This document shows positions 10,718 to 21,654 of a stretch of DNA of 64,000 nt, piece after piece (positions within the stretch are counted from its first letter, which is position 1; every line of letters begins with the position of its first letter). Made by a program: the position numbers and the translations under genes. The notes beneath the pieces are model-generated. The model was not told the origin of the DNA and did no database searches. It saw only the letters and a list, made by a program, of their open reading frames with translations. The stretch is from Rheum nobile (taxonomy: Eukaryota; Streptophyta; Magnoliopsida; Caryophyllales; Polygonaceae), in assembly GCA_027886185.1 (NCBI GenBank), contig WOAB01000563.1, positions 5,270,001 through 5,334,000 of the forward strand, in the 5' to 3' direction.

Positions 10718-12004
10718 GTCCACCAACCGGGTGAAGCACAAGTATATGCAATTCGTGTTGGACCATGACAGAGTTGGCAAATTCGCTTGGGGCGCTAAGG
10801 TTCTTGCGATCTTGTATCGCAACCTAGGGGAGGCATCCCGGGCCCAGACGGCCCGGGATGTATGAGGCTTGTATTGTATCACAATATTGAATCATAGCGG
10901 GTTGTATGAGGCTTCTCCAGGTATGATTTTTTATTTTTTATTAATTGTACCCTGACATTTTATTTTGTTAACATCTTATAAAATGGTTTTATAGTGTTGG
11001 ATATGGCGTTATTTTCCGCGTTTCGGAGGACATGCGTCACAGGACCCACAACGACTAGCGGATCCGCGGGCAGCAGCCGTGGACGAGCCTGGACCCATTC
11101 CCCGCGTGGATGCGGATAGGCTCGTCCAGCTCAGACAGACGCTAGATAGGGTTACCGGTGATGAGGTAAAATCTACAATCGAATCTAATTGCTTGTAATG
11201 GTATTTTTATAGGCTCTTACCAAATAGTAACATGATGTAATTACAGGTCCGTTGGATGCCTTGGAGAGTAAGGGGTGAACGCCAGGAGGGGGCATACTCG
11301 GAGGTGGATTTCAGGACTACCCACCGGGGATCCAAGTTCGACGGTATCATCCGTTGCCTTGATGTCCAAGAGGGGTACATGCCGAGTCAAGTGCTACGCC
11401 AGTTCGGTTTGAGGCAGGTGGTTCCTCCACCTCCGTTTCAGCCGAGTACGGTGAACAGAGGGATATGTTCAAGCAAGTACAAGGTGGAGTTCGACGGGCC
11501 AGAATTCCCTACCTAGGCAGACCGCGATAACCATCTCTTCGATATTGATGCATTTCAGCCATGTAGGTGGCCCTGGGACTGTGATACCCGCTACATAGAC
11601 TATTTTGAGGAGATTACTCATCCGTACGTGGATCCTACCTTCCAGCCAAAAAATGCCATTCCCCGACCTCGAGTAGTTGATATCGTTGCGGTATATGTTT
11701 TCTTATTTTTAAACATTTACTACTTATGCATTAGTGTACGTAATATTAACATATTTAAATTATGCAGCGGGCCCAGATGGTGATCGGGTTGACACATGCT
11801 CGGTTGGATACCGACGGGATCACTGATGGAGAGAGGGCGTATCTTCTCAGTGTCATCCAGATATTAGTGGGGGACGCTCACCCGGTGCCGGATCCACCTC
11901 AGCGTGCATCGCACATTTTTAGGGAATCACAGTATGAGCATGGTCAGAGTAGTAGTGCAGCGGGCGATGAGGGAGAGGATGGACCCGACCCTGCACATGA
12001 TTAG
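10718..12004 (+). pseudogene. Plant mobile domain (PMD, MAIN/PP7-long-form-like) coding exons
   Basis: Plus-strand exons with GT/AG borders: 10718-about 10860, 10995-11165, 11247-11690 and 11768-12004. Recognisable stretches are VLDHDRVGKFAWGAKVLA and LYRNLGEASRA (first exon), WIWRYFPRF (second) and QVLRQFGLRQVVPPPPFQ (third). These match the transposon-derived domain shared by MAIN/MAIL proteins and the long form of protein phosphatase 7. A TAG at 11514-11516 interrupts exon 3, and the reading continues in the same frame for a further 58 codons. The C-terminus is acidic (GDEGEDGPDPAHD). Part of the N-terminus is missing. It lies downstream of the transposase on the same strand, as expected of a passenger or fused second gene of the MULE. 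Confidence 0.7.
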
Positions 12005-12461
12005 TTTTATTTAGAGTTTGTTTTAGCATTTTGGATTTGATACAATTATTTTATATATAATTTACCTATTGGGGTCTATTTTGGAATTATGAATTTGATT
12101 ACCTGCTTAATTTTTCTACCTTCAAAAGTATATATTGATTGTCTACATTTATTATTTCTTACCTTCAAAAGTATATTTATTGTATACATTTATTCTAACT
12201 TCCCTTTAAAAACTAGTTATCATCAAATTAAAACTTAAGGAATGACATATTACAAGTTATACATATAATCATTTCATTTAATTTTATAAAAATTAACATT
12301 AATTTAATCTTTAAAATAATCAATTTAACATTTTTTTATATTTTCAAAGTTAACTTTTATTATTTTTACAACTAACATATACAATAATCAATTTAACATT
12401 ACTTTTTTTTAAGTATTTTATTTTAATATTTTAAAATGTTATTTTCTATTTTACTCACAGG
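12005..12461. other. AT-rich 3' part of the MULE
   Basis: No gene is seen between the PMD stop and the right subterminal region; only AT-rich sequence with short duplicated words such as TTCAAAAGTATAT (two copies near 12122-12175). Confidence 0.4.
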
Positions 12462-13033
12462 GCGCGCTCACGCTTTGCATGAGCGTGACACTGTGTGAAA
12501 CAACACAAGCCTCGCTCACGCAAAGCGTGATCGAGACCTTTGTTGTTTCACACCCTGAATCGGATACCCTACAAAAAACTCTCTCTCCCGTTTCGCGTAC
12601 CCGAGACCCAGTCTCGCTTATGCCTTTCGTGTGCGTGGCCTATTTGAGTGTAAAAAGTAGAAAAAATGAGCTTATCTAGCGGTCGCGTTTATATATATGC
12701 TTGGTCATATATTTGGATTTCCCTTTATTCGTTGTTATACTCTGATTCTCAGAATGATCCTACACTACTACAGAAATGGTATATCAACTCGTAAAAATAT
12801 ATCCCCAGCGTCCTTGTTATCGGTTATAAAGCCGCTTAAAATCCAAACAAAATGGGAATAGCATATATTATCCGGACTTAAAGTCTATCCGGGTTATAAA
12901 AGTAACACAAGTTAACCCAAAGATGATACGCCCAGATTATTAGGTATTGAAAAATAAATTAGGTATATTACAACCGGATTATTTGCCCCCTTTTCATTGA
13001 AAATTAACCCTTAACACTAGTCGAGATTAATCA

Positions 13034-13330
13034 TATGGCAACCGCGTTCTCCTCTAGCCCCCTTCCACTGAATGTGAAATCCCTAGTCACACACAACGAG
13101 CCACACCACCCCCATTCGGGCACCGACGCGCTGTTCCAGCCATCGGAGAGGCTACTCCTCAGTCCACCCTCGTCTTCTCCTTCGTTGTGCTATCCCTGAC
13201 GCCTTGGTGTCACGACTCTCATCGACTAGCTACTTGCCCGTGACACCATCGCCGCCTCTCGTCGACTATAGTCAACTCCTTCCCGCCTCACCGTCGCCGC
13301 CTCCGGTCGCCACAACCATCTTCTTCAAGG
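13034..13330 (+). other. Exon-like C-rich segment inside the CACTA element
   Basis: GC- and CT-rich compared with its surroundings, with CCATCGCCGCCTC and CACCGTCGCCGCCTCCGG words typical of plant 5' exons, and followed by AAG|GTATCT at about 13329, a plausible donor site. A frame from the ATG at 13034 runs about 50 codons to a stop. It may be the leader exon of a captured gene or of the element's own transcript; I do not recognise the protein. Confidence 0.4.
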
Positions 13331-13397
13331 TATCTCATTTATCTCGTATTCTTTTGTGTCTTTGTTTTTATGATTTTGGAGTTGTACGTACTCTGGA

Positions 13398-13625
13398 TTT
13401 CAACGAGATGAAACAGAAAATATATTTATAACACTCAAGGAGAACAATAAACCTTTCTCTCTGTATTGATAACAACATTGTGTTATTTACAACTAACTAC
13501 ATTGCTTATAAAGCTAATGACAGATGCTCTAACAACCGACTAACAATTAACTAATCAACTAGCTAAATGGGCCTAACAATAAACATAACCAGTCTTGAGT
13601 ATAAAGTCCAACCATATATCCTATA
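13398..13625 (-). repeat. Copia 3' LTR (228 bp)
   Basis: Pairs with 16751-16977 along its whole length, with substitutions and a 1-bp length difference. Starts (plus strand) TTTCAACGAGATGAAAC and ends ATATATCCTATA. Confidence 0.92.
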
Positions 13626-13639
13626 TCCCCCCTCAAGCT

Positions 13640-13850
13640 GGACAATAGATGGGAAACACCAGTCCAAGCTTGGATGAAAGGAAGCAATGTTGATGTGCAC
13701 CTAAGGCCTTGGTGAAAAGATCAGCAAGCTAGAGTATGGTTGGCACATGAACAGTGCGAAGGAAACCATCTTGCACCATATCACGGACAAAATGACAGTC
13801 AATACGCAACAAATGAACTTGGAGCAATGGTGGGACAATGGAAATCCTGT
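13640..13850 (-). pseudogene. Copia RNase H C-terminal remnant
   Basis: The minus strand encodes RIDCHFVRDMVQDGFLRTVH followed by LADLFTKALG, the conserved end of the Copia polyprotein. One in-frame stop lies between the two blocks. The missing part between this and the integrase is the reverse transcriptase and most of RNase H. Confidence 0.75.
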
Positions 13851-13902
13851 AAATGAGAGGGAGGATTATGTGGTCGCGTACGTAGAACGGTGAGGCATAA
13901 TG

Positions 13903-14649
13903 TTATGTGAAGGAGAGTGATCGAGCAAGAGAAGGAGGAGATGAAGCAGGAATAGGTGAATTAGAATCAATGATGGAAGGAGGAGATCTAGGTGGTGATG
14001 AATGATTGGAAGTGATAGGAGATGAAATATGTTCATCAAAACCTGAGGCAGGATTAACCAAGGGCGGTTGATTTGGAATAGGTGAGTGTGGCAAAGAAGG
14101 ATCAACCTTAAAAGGCAAAACATGCTCATGAAAGACAACCTGTCTAGCCACAAAAATGGTGTGAGTATCCAAATCATATAATCTGTAGGCTTTCTGCCCT
14201 AGAGGATACCCAATGAATATGCATTTTCTTGCCTTAGGAGCAAACTTATCTCTAGGGGTTTTAAGAGAAAAAGGAAAGAAAAGAGAACCAATAGCTCTCA
14301 TATCATCATAGACAGGTGTAGTATGGAATAATACCTCGAAAGGAGTCTTCCAATTGAGAACAGAAGAAGGCAACTTGTTGATAATAGAAGTAGCAGCGAA
14401 TATGCAGTTTCCCCATAACTTAATAGGCAATGAAACATGCAATCTGATAGCTCTAACAGTTTCTACCAAGTGTCTGTGCTTCATCTCAACTCGAGAATTC
14501 TGTTCAGGAACCCCAGGTGCAGACCTTTGATGAATGATACCTTTAATTCTAAAGAAATCTTGACAAGAGGTTTGTGTGAACTCAGTACCATTGTCTATTC
14601 TGATAGTCTGGACTGAAGTTTTGAAATGATTTTCAACATAGGCCCACAA
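13903..14649 (-). pseudogene. Copia integrase region
   Basis: Open frame of 248 residues. It contains IRIDNGTEFT (catalytic Asp), RSAPGVPEQNSRVEMKHRHL (catalytic Glu neighbourhood, PEQN replacing PQQN) and the C-terminal GKCIFIGYP-like block written here as ARKCIFIGYPLGQKAYRLYD. The N-terminal zinc-binding part is in the neighbouring frame at 14798-15130. Integration activity is unlikely because the polyprotein is broken and RT is gone. Confidence 0.85.
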
Positions 14650-14797
14650 AACCTTGAATCACTCTAAACACCTACATTTTATTTTGTAACAAGTATGTCC
14701 ATGTTCCTCGGGAACAATCATCTACTATAGTTAGGAAATATCTTGCCCCATCAGTAGCAGGAACCTTATATGGTCCACGAAGATCCATGTGCACTAA

Positions 14798-15130
14798 CTA
14801 AAACACAGTTGAAGCAATAGAAGTACTTCTAGAAAAAGGTAATCTATGATGTTTTGCCAAAACACAGCATTCACAATTCAAATTCTCAATCTCTGAGCAA
14901 TTACAGGAAGAAATGTGTTTCATCTTTGACAAAGATGTATGCCCAAGTCTGGCATGATATAAAAGCAACTTGTCATCTATATTACAAGCATAAACTGATG
15001 ACTTATTAGAACAAGAAACTTTGGAAATGCCACCTGTATCCACTGGTTCAACTTGAAGTTTATAAAGTCCTCCTTGAGCAGGAACTGAGGTCAATCTTTC
15101 ATGACTAGTATGGCCCTGCAATATATACAA
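14798..15130 (-). pseudogene. Copia GAG-pre-integrase (HHCC) region
   Basis: The frame contains LLYHARLGHTSLSKMKHI and a C-x2-C-x2-A-K block (CECCVLAKHHRLPF), the zinc-binding start of Copia integrase. It overlaps the gag-protease frame by about 40 bases in another phase, so a frameshift separates them. Confidence 0.8.
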
Positions 15131-16659
15131 TTCATTTCATCAAACAAAACTGTTACTGTCTTCCCACTGACCAATCTAGAAACTGCCATCAAATTGTGCT
15201 TGAATTCTGGCAGAAATAACACTCTATGCAATACCAACTGAGGTGTGATTCTAACTATCCCAGTGTACTGTACTGTCTTAGTAGTTCCATCAGGCAAAGC
15301 CACAAAGATCACTTTGTCCAACTTTTGCATATCAGTGAATAAGGCATGCTCAAATGCAATGTGATCTGTTGCTCCAGAGTCTATGATCCAAGTAAACTTA
15401 TCATGAGCATGTAAAGTGTCAACAAGAGAAGTATTAAGATTACCTGCAAAATTAACAAATGCCTGAGCTGAACCATCCGAGTTATCCATTGCTCCCTTCC
15501 CCTTGATCATCTTGACAATCTCTTGAAACACAACATTGACCATTGTAGGGTCAGGTTGTGTGTGTGAGCCAGAACCTTCACCAAGCTCAAGAGGATGATC
15601 CTCCATGTGAACATCCAGAACATTTGCTGCAAACTTTATGCCTTGTTGATCCTTAGGTCCTTTGTACCATTCAGGATAACCAATAATCTTGAAACATGTC
15701 TCTCTGACATGCCCTCGTGCACCACAATGTGTGCACTTCAAATCCCTCTTATCAATTCTATATCTGGAATACTCTCTCCTTCCAGTTTCATGTTCTTTTC
15801 TCCCAAAATCATAATGTCTTGTTCCTTCATGATTTCTTCCCTGAGAAAATCTATTAACATCAAACGCAACTGAATCTTGAGACACATTCCCTGCACTTGT
15901 GATTTCTTTCTGCCTCTCAATCCGCATAACCATTTGAATCACCTTATTTACTCCAGGCAATGGTTCCAGCGACAAAATGTTGCTTCTAACATGTTCATAG
16001 AAATCATTTAATCCCATAAGAAACTGCAATACTCTAGTTTTCTGCTCCTTATCAAGCATTTTCCTTAACAAAAGACATGTACAATTCTCAAGTGCTCCAC
16101 ATTCACAGAATGGAATTCCATCCAAAAGCTGCAATTCATCCCAGATCTTCTTGATCTTGCCAAAATATGCCGCCACACTCATATTTTCTTGTTTAATGTT
16201 TGATAAATCCTTTTGCAATTGATAAACAAGCAGTGCATTAGATTCAGAAAATCGCTCAAGTACCTCGCTCCATAGCTCCTTCGCGGATTGAATGTGCATA
16301 AAACCATCGGCAATCTCGCTTATCATGGAATTGATGATCCAACATTGGATCATGTAATCGGATCGGATCCACATCGCTCGCTTTTCTTCATCACCGGCCG
16401 GAATCTGACAGGTTTCGTCGATGTATCCTAGTTTCATCTTCGATCCCAACGCCATTCAAACTCCTCTGCTCCAAGAAGTGAAATTGGATCCATTGAAATG
16501 TGTCGACACAATCTGTATCCCTGGATGATCAGAATTCAAGAGAAATAATGGATTGTTGTAGTTGTTCTTGTTTTGGCCGCCTCCATCAACGGAAATAGGA
16601 ATTCTCTGTCCTCCAATGTCTGCAACCTCTTCTTCAATTCCTTCCATAATTCCTGTCAA
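15091..16659 (-). pseudogene. Copia gag and protease
   Basis: The gag N-terminus (16659-16456) ends at a stop exactly where a tryptophan is expected after SWSRGV. The frame then continues for 454 codons in 16455-15091. It holds the UBN2-type gag core (SAKELWSEVLERF, FLMGLNDFYEHVRSNIL), a CCHC zinc knuckle (CTHCGARGHVRETCF) and the aspartic protease motif WIIDSGATDHI. Apart from the single stop this is well preserved. Confidence 0.85.
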
Positions 16660-16750
16660 TCTTCCTCACAAGAAGATCTTAATATGCAAGATACAAACTG
16701 TTCAATCAATCGATCAATTGATCAAATGAAAATCTTTCGCTCTGATACCA

Positions 16751-16977
16751 TTTCAACGAGATGAAACAAAAAATATCTTTAGAACACTCAAGGAAAACGA
16801 GAAACCTTTCTCTCTATATTGATAACACCATTGTGTTATTTACAACTAACTATAGTTCTTATAAAGCTAATGACAACTGCTCTAACAACCGAATAACAAC
16901 TAACTAATCAACTAGCTGAATGGGCCTAACAATAAACATAACCGGCCCAGAGTAAAAGTCCAACCATATATCCTATA
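16751..16977 (-). repeat. Copia 5' LTR (227 bp)
   Basis: Partner of 13398-13625. Immediately left of it (16739-16750) is the reverse complement of the primer site TGGTATCAGAGC, which fixes both the orientation and the inner LTR border. Confidence 0.92.
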
Positions 16978-16982
16978 CTGGA

Positions 16983-18470
16983 TGTTGAATTTTGGAATTG
17001 AGCGGTTGATTATGTTGCTTTGAATGTTGAATAGTGTGTTGGATATTGGATTTCATTGGTCTAATTTGTTGCTTTGATTTTGGAATTTCAGAATTGGTGT
17101 GGAAATTTCATTTGGTTAGGTTTAAGGATTAAATTTCTCTAGATTGAGCCATAGTCACGTTTGACAAGTGCATTCTCTAGCTTAGTATAAATGAAACCTT
17201 ACCAGAGATATGCAAGAACAAAATATGAAACTATTTTTTTTGTAATCATCGGTATAATTGGTGAAGTTTGATCATGTGTTCCGTGAACTTTAAGTTAATT
17301 ATGATCGTCATTTGTTAGTGCAATATTTAGGGGAAGGATAGCAGATCTCTTTGGTCGTAGAGGCGTAAATTCTTTGTTCATTTCTCCATTTGTCCATTAT
17401 ATAGCTCCATTTAGTTCATGAGTCTCCTAGATTTCTCACTCATGCCTTTTTCTCTTCTCTATTATGGGATGAATTACAATCACATTAAGAGTTTTACACT
17501 GAACATTCCTTCTAAGGAATATCATTTATCGAAATTAGGAATGTGGGATGATAACTTAACTACTAAAACATGTTGTTAAGCTGCTTAAGAGCACAAAATG
17601 GTGGTGGAGTACACAGAAAACCCGCCAACTACACCTGGTCATGCAGAACACTCGGAAACAGGGCTCTTTGTCCAAACATCGCTTCGCTAAGAGTACAAAA
17701 TGGTGGTGGAGCAGTATGACCTTTTCAAATGAACAGAAAGATATCTGGTTAGAACCAGATAGAGGGGACTTCTTTTTGACTCTTGTGTCGTTCTTCCAAA
17801 AACTAAAATTTCACACATTATATATGCCTTCTATTACTATGTATAGAGATATCTAACCTTATGGTGGATGTAAAGAAGCAAAAACCTGGTTCTTAGTGGG
17901 TTGATCTGTATTGTGCAGCATAAACAACCTGCTTTTTTTGAAACATTTCCAGATAACATTCTTTATATATTCCTGGGCCAAGTTGATGGTTATTATTACT
18001 ATAGAAAGAGGGTTATGAATGTCCTTTGTGTTTCCATCTGGATGTTATCACAAGGGTAGTTGGTGTCTTAAAAGAGGGGAGACTTGTGAATCAGTTATCC
18101 TAGAAATAAAAAAGAAATAAAAATTCTACAAATAAATTGCAAGTTTTGTGTAAAAAATTGTTTCATCATATGGATTTGCTTGAGATACCCTTGAGGCAAG
18201 TGAATAAAAACTTGGAACTATATTAATGGAAAGGTAACCATCACTCTTGTGGATTTATATATTTACAATCTGGGACTCATTTGTGGTTTTTATTTGGTAT
18301 GTAAAGATAACATTTTCTTAAGATAAGAGATGTATTGTTACTTGTCATTGACCCATCATAATGCATATATACAACATATGGTGTATACTTATAACTAAAT
18401 TGATCAACAAAATTGAAGTATCACTTTCTTGGTTTTCAATAAATGTTTTTGAAGCCAAGAAAAGTAGGCC
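16983..18470. other. CACTA interior, no recognised gene
   Basis: Resumes the sequence interrupted by the Copia insertion. A T-rich stretch ending TTGGAATTTCAG near 17091 looks like an intron end. A pair of short direct repeats with ACAAAATGGTGGTGGAG occurs at about 17594 and 17696. I recognise no protein. Confidence 0.4.
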
Positions 18471-18637
18471 AGAATGATAAAATACCCGACAAAATTGACG
18501 ATAGTTTTATCCAAAGCGAAAATAAGGAATAGCATATGCAAAGTAGCAAATAACACTAAGATAAGGAATAGAATACCTCAGTCAATTTGGGGATTTTCTT
18601 CTTGCCATTGTCTAAATGTTGAAATCTTCTTGTGTAG

Positions 18638-18774
18638 GCTGCTTGTGGAGTGGTAGTGGTTGATAAGAAGCCAATCATTGACATTGATGCTGATGATGTG
18701 GATACTGAGTTGGCAATGACGTTTTCTCGGGATGAGTACCCACTTTCCGGCGATGACGTCAAATTCTGACACTC
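18638..18774 (+). pseudogene. Possible captured cyclin B exon fragment
   Basis: After a plausible acceptor (TGTGTAG at 18631-18637) the plus strand encodes VVVVDKKPIIDIDADDVDTE and then LA before diverging to a stop at 18770. The stretch just before the cyclin box of plant B-type cyclins has this PIxDIDxxDxxxxLA pattern. Only about twenty residues match, and the following sequence is unlike a cyclin, so this is at best a chimeric remnant. Confidence 0.35.
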
Positions 18775-18882
18775 TATTTCCAGTCTTCTCTCCCCATCCC
18801 TTTCGTTGCGCACACGAATATTAAGAACAAAGGTATTAAAAAGGCTGCTTCTTTTTCTCAATCTTTTATTTTTTGGCATCAT

Positions 18883-19098
18883 ATTTCTTGTTTTTATTGT
18901 CTCTGTTTGTGAGGAATTACATTGTAGGGATACTCATATCATGTGTTAGATTAGTTGGATAGAATTGAATATCTCATAAGCTCTTGATTAACAAAATTTG
19001 GTTGCAATCAATAAATGAATTTTCACTACAAGAACTCCTAGTTGGGATTTGACTCATGTCTTCTTTTTAAAACTTCATTCCTAAGTAATTGAGCACCC
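18883..19098. other. CACTA interior spacer
   Basis: AT-rich sequence between the possible cyclin fragment and the Harbinger-like MITE; no gene or repeat recognised. Confidence 0.4.
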
Positions 19099-19846
19099 TA
19101 AGGGCTCGTTTGGTATAATCCAGGAATCGAGTTGAAATCGGAATCAGGAATGACTCATTCCCATTCCTGTAGTTTGTCGTTTGGTATGTGGTCGGAATGA
19201 GTCATTTTTGAACATACTCTTTATTTAATAAAATAATTAATATTGTTTAATTATTTTATAAAAATAATTAATATTATTCAATGAAAATAATTAATATTAT
19301 TCAATAATAATAATTAATATTATTCAATTATTTAATAAAGTAATTAATATTATTTAATAAAAAAATAATATTGTTTAATAACAAATTAATATTGTTTAAT
19401 AACAAATTAATATTGTTTAATAAAATAATTAATATATTTAATTATTTATTAAAAATAAATATTATTATTTAATAAAAATAATTAATATTATCTAATAAAA
19501 ACAATTAATATTAATATTAATATTATTAATTATTTAATAAAAAATAATATTATTTAATATAATATATAATATAATATAAATGATATAATATATATGAAAT
19601 AAGGGGTCGGTCAAGCTCGAATACGAGTTCAAGTTGTGTTTCGGGTTAGTCGGATTTTATATATCTAGTTGTAATGGATGATACCTCAACATTTTTTAGG
19701 GAATCAAATGCTTCATGAAGCTTGGAATCATCCATTCCATGGAATGAAATCCATTCCATTTTTATCTTTACCAAACATAATGTTGGGAATCAGTCATTCT
19801 CATTCTCATTCCTGATTCCAAGAAATGAGAACCAAAGGCGCCCTAA
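19099..19846. mobile_element. PIF/Harbinger-type MITE with TAA target duplication
   Basis: The element proper is 19102-19843. Ends read inward GGGCTCGTTTGGTA and GGGCGCCTTTGGTT, the GGGxxxxTTTGGT pattern of Tourist/Harbinger MITEs. TAA flanks each side (19099-19101, 19844-19846). Subterminal GGAATCAGGAATGA-like words are mirrored. The centre (about 19220-19580) is a degenerate array of AATAATTAATATTATT. No coding capacity. Confidence 0.85.
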
Positions 19847-20312
19847 TTAGTTATCAAGTTTCAAACTAATATCAAAACCTGATTTCTTATTTCAAAGATA
19901 ATCAAACCAAGATTTTAACTAAAAGCAACCTTAAAAAAAGTCTTTAACTTTTGCTTCTAGATGTACCTTTAGCCTTAATTTTGAAAAAAGGACAACTAAA
20001 ATTCAGTTTACAGATAGCAGTTTTATAGATGATGGGCTTCAAGAATCAAGGGTATCAGAAACAGTAGAAATGTTGTATTGGAATTCCATTTGAAGATGTA
20101 TATTCTCTGCTGTCTGTTGCCTGAATAAGAGTGGTGCCTTTTGAATCTATTCAAGGTTCATTCACTTTTTAAATGCTTAATCTAGTAATTGGTACATCCC
20201 AGTACTCGTTGCCCGTAAACACTCAAAACAATGTTCTTTCTTCCTAAAACAAGCCTGCTTAATTATGATTCTAATTAGAAGCCATTATAAGGATGTGAAA
20301 CCACTTAACATG
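19847..20312. other. CACTA interior, no recognised gene
   Basis: AT-rich, no domain or terminal repeat seen. Confidence 0.4.
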
Positions 20313-20407
20313 TTTCGCGAGTCTCTTTTTCCTTTGTAGGAGGCCCTTACAAAGGACAAAGAGACTCGCGAAATGATCCATTGTCCCTACTAGGGGCAAT
20401 GGATCAT
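20313..20407. repeat. Two adjacent strong hairpins
   Basis: Hairpin 1: arms 20313-20338 and 20348-20373, 26 bp with a single mismatch and a 9-nt loop. Hairpin 2 follows with no spacer: arms 20373-20387 and 20393-20407, 15 bp with one mismatch, 5-nt loop. Both are far stronger than chance in AT-rich DNA. No known RNA family is recognised. Confidence 0.8.
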
Positions 20408-20769
20408 ATCTCCTTTGTTGAACAACTAGAATCATGTCGGTTGAAAACTTGAAGTTGGTCCAATTGCAAGACTTGTGATGTGCAAGATAGGAAGAAGCAG
20501 AATAACTTTCTTCTTAGCCATATTATGGCAACACTTCTTGTTTGGTTATAGGGATTAAATATTGGCAGCGGGATAGCATTCTTAATTCTTAGCCGTATTC
20601 TGTTTACATGTTGCCAAGAATTGATTTTAAAGACACATCTATTTCAGAAGATGTGTAAAAATGTTTGATGAAGTGATGAAATTGGAAGATCAAATACCTA
20701 TTTAGAATGTATACATTAAAGGCTATTATTTGTTTTGTTTTTAGAAAAAGCTGGATCTTATAATCGAAT
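20408..20769. other. CACTA interior, no recognised gene
   Basis: AT-rich spacer between the hairpins and the right subterminal repeats; nothing coding recognised. Confidence 0.4.
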
Positions 20770-21114
20770 CTTCAATGGTCCGATTATATTATTTTTTAAT
20801 AAAAAAATAGTTAACTTTATAACTCGGATGTTAAAATCGCGGGTTATATAATATGATCAAATAACCTGGATAATTCTTCAGTACATATAACCAGGATTTT
20901 GTTAAATCCGGGTTATAAAGCATAAAATAACCCGGATGTTTTCAGCTAAATAAAAAGTGGAGAATTTTTTATGAGACATTATAACCTGAGCGTTCATTTG
21001 AAGTCCGGGTTATAAGTAACCTGGCAAATACAACGCCCACCTTTAATCTGGATGCCATCTGGGTTATATTAGCCCATACGCCCTGGTTAAAAATCTTATT
21101 TTGTAGTAGTGCTA

Positions 21115-21654
21115 TTTCTCTTTGGTGATGAATCGGGTTTTTTAGATCCGTGAATATATGTGATGGATCACATTAATTATGAACGAGCACGAGCACTGAT
21201 CCCTGTAGAACAACTGGGTCCTAAACTTTTCACACAAAAATTAAATTAAAATTTTGTCCTAAATTACAAAGATATATTTTATCATGTGGTCCCTCATTCG
21301 AAGTGAAATAAGATGGACACAAATGTTGTTAAAATCGATATTCTATTCTACGATCCAAAACCTGCAAAACGATTCAAATCGTATGAATACAGTCGTACAC
21401 GGTTAATTCATACAAAAATTGTAATGTGATCTTTAGAATTGGTAGATTCTCAATTTTATGTAAAATCGTAAGATCATAGGAAAAATGTTATTTTATTAAA
21501 TTTCTCAAAATTTTGGGTTGTAAAACAAGTGAACTTGGGACAACTGGACCATCTTATTGATGCACTATTGGACACACTAATACAATTACTTAGTCCATTG
21601 ACCTAATTTTATTGTATTTAAACAAACATATTGAAAAAAGACATACAAAAAGAG
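21115..21654. other. AT-rich spacer
   Basis: No gene. The part at 21330-21480 has AATCGTA/CGATTC/AAAATCGTAAGAT words also seen at 48410-48500, suggesting a shared but unbounded repeat. Confidence 0.35.

Larger units (their letters stand above)
8536..12685 (+). mobile_element. Decayed Mutator-like element (MULE) with plant-mobile-domain gene
   Basis: Coding remnants for a MULE transposase and a plant mobile domain lie between two subterminal regions that are inverted relatives. Left (8536-8740) and right (12462-12685) both contain ATAAGCTCA near the outer edge and the words CTCGCTCACG, GCTTTGC and GAGCGAGAC in mirrored orientation. I did not find a convincing 9-bp target duplication, so the exact ends are uncertain by tens of bases. 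The element starts just outside the segmental duplication that holds peptide gene 1. Confidence 0.7.
13398..16977 (-). mobile_element. Deleted Ty1/Copia retrotransposon nested in the CACTA element
   Basis: LTRs at 13398-13625 and 16751-16977 are near-identical, with the 5-bp duplication CTGGA at 13393-13397 and 16978-16982. On the minus strand the primer site TGGTATCAGAGC (initiator Met tRNA type) directly abuts the 5' LTR (16739-16750). A purine tract (GAGGGGGGA on the minus strand, at 13626) abuts the 3' LTR. Internal order is gag, protease, integrase, and only the tail of RNase H; reverse transcriptase is deleted. Total length is 3580 bp against about 5 kb for intact Copia. LTR ends read TA...AA in element orientation, not TG...CA. 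Confidence 0.92.
12763..21111. mobile_element. Large CACTA element hosting nested insertions
   Basis: Ends are CACTACTACAGAAAT at 12763 and the inverse of CACTACTACAAAAT ending at 21111. The 3-bp duplication CTA lies at 12760-12762 and 21112-21114. Subterminal regions (12800-13010 and 20770-21090) carry repeated CCGGGTTATAA-like words in both orientations, absent elsewhere. About 3.6 kb is a Copia insertion and 0.74 kb a MITE. I found no transposase, so it seems non-autonomous. It is not the same family as the CACTA at 3028: the TIR and subterminal words differ. Confidence 0.88.

Noticed and set aside
18556..18882. Minus-strand frame of 108 codons
   Set aside because: It is antisense to the exon-like plus-strand sequence with splice-like borders and has no domain; probably a shadow.
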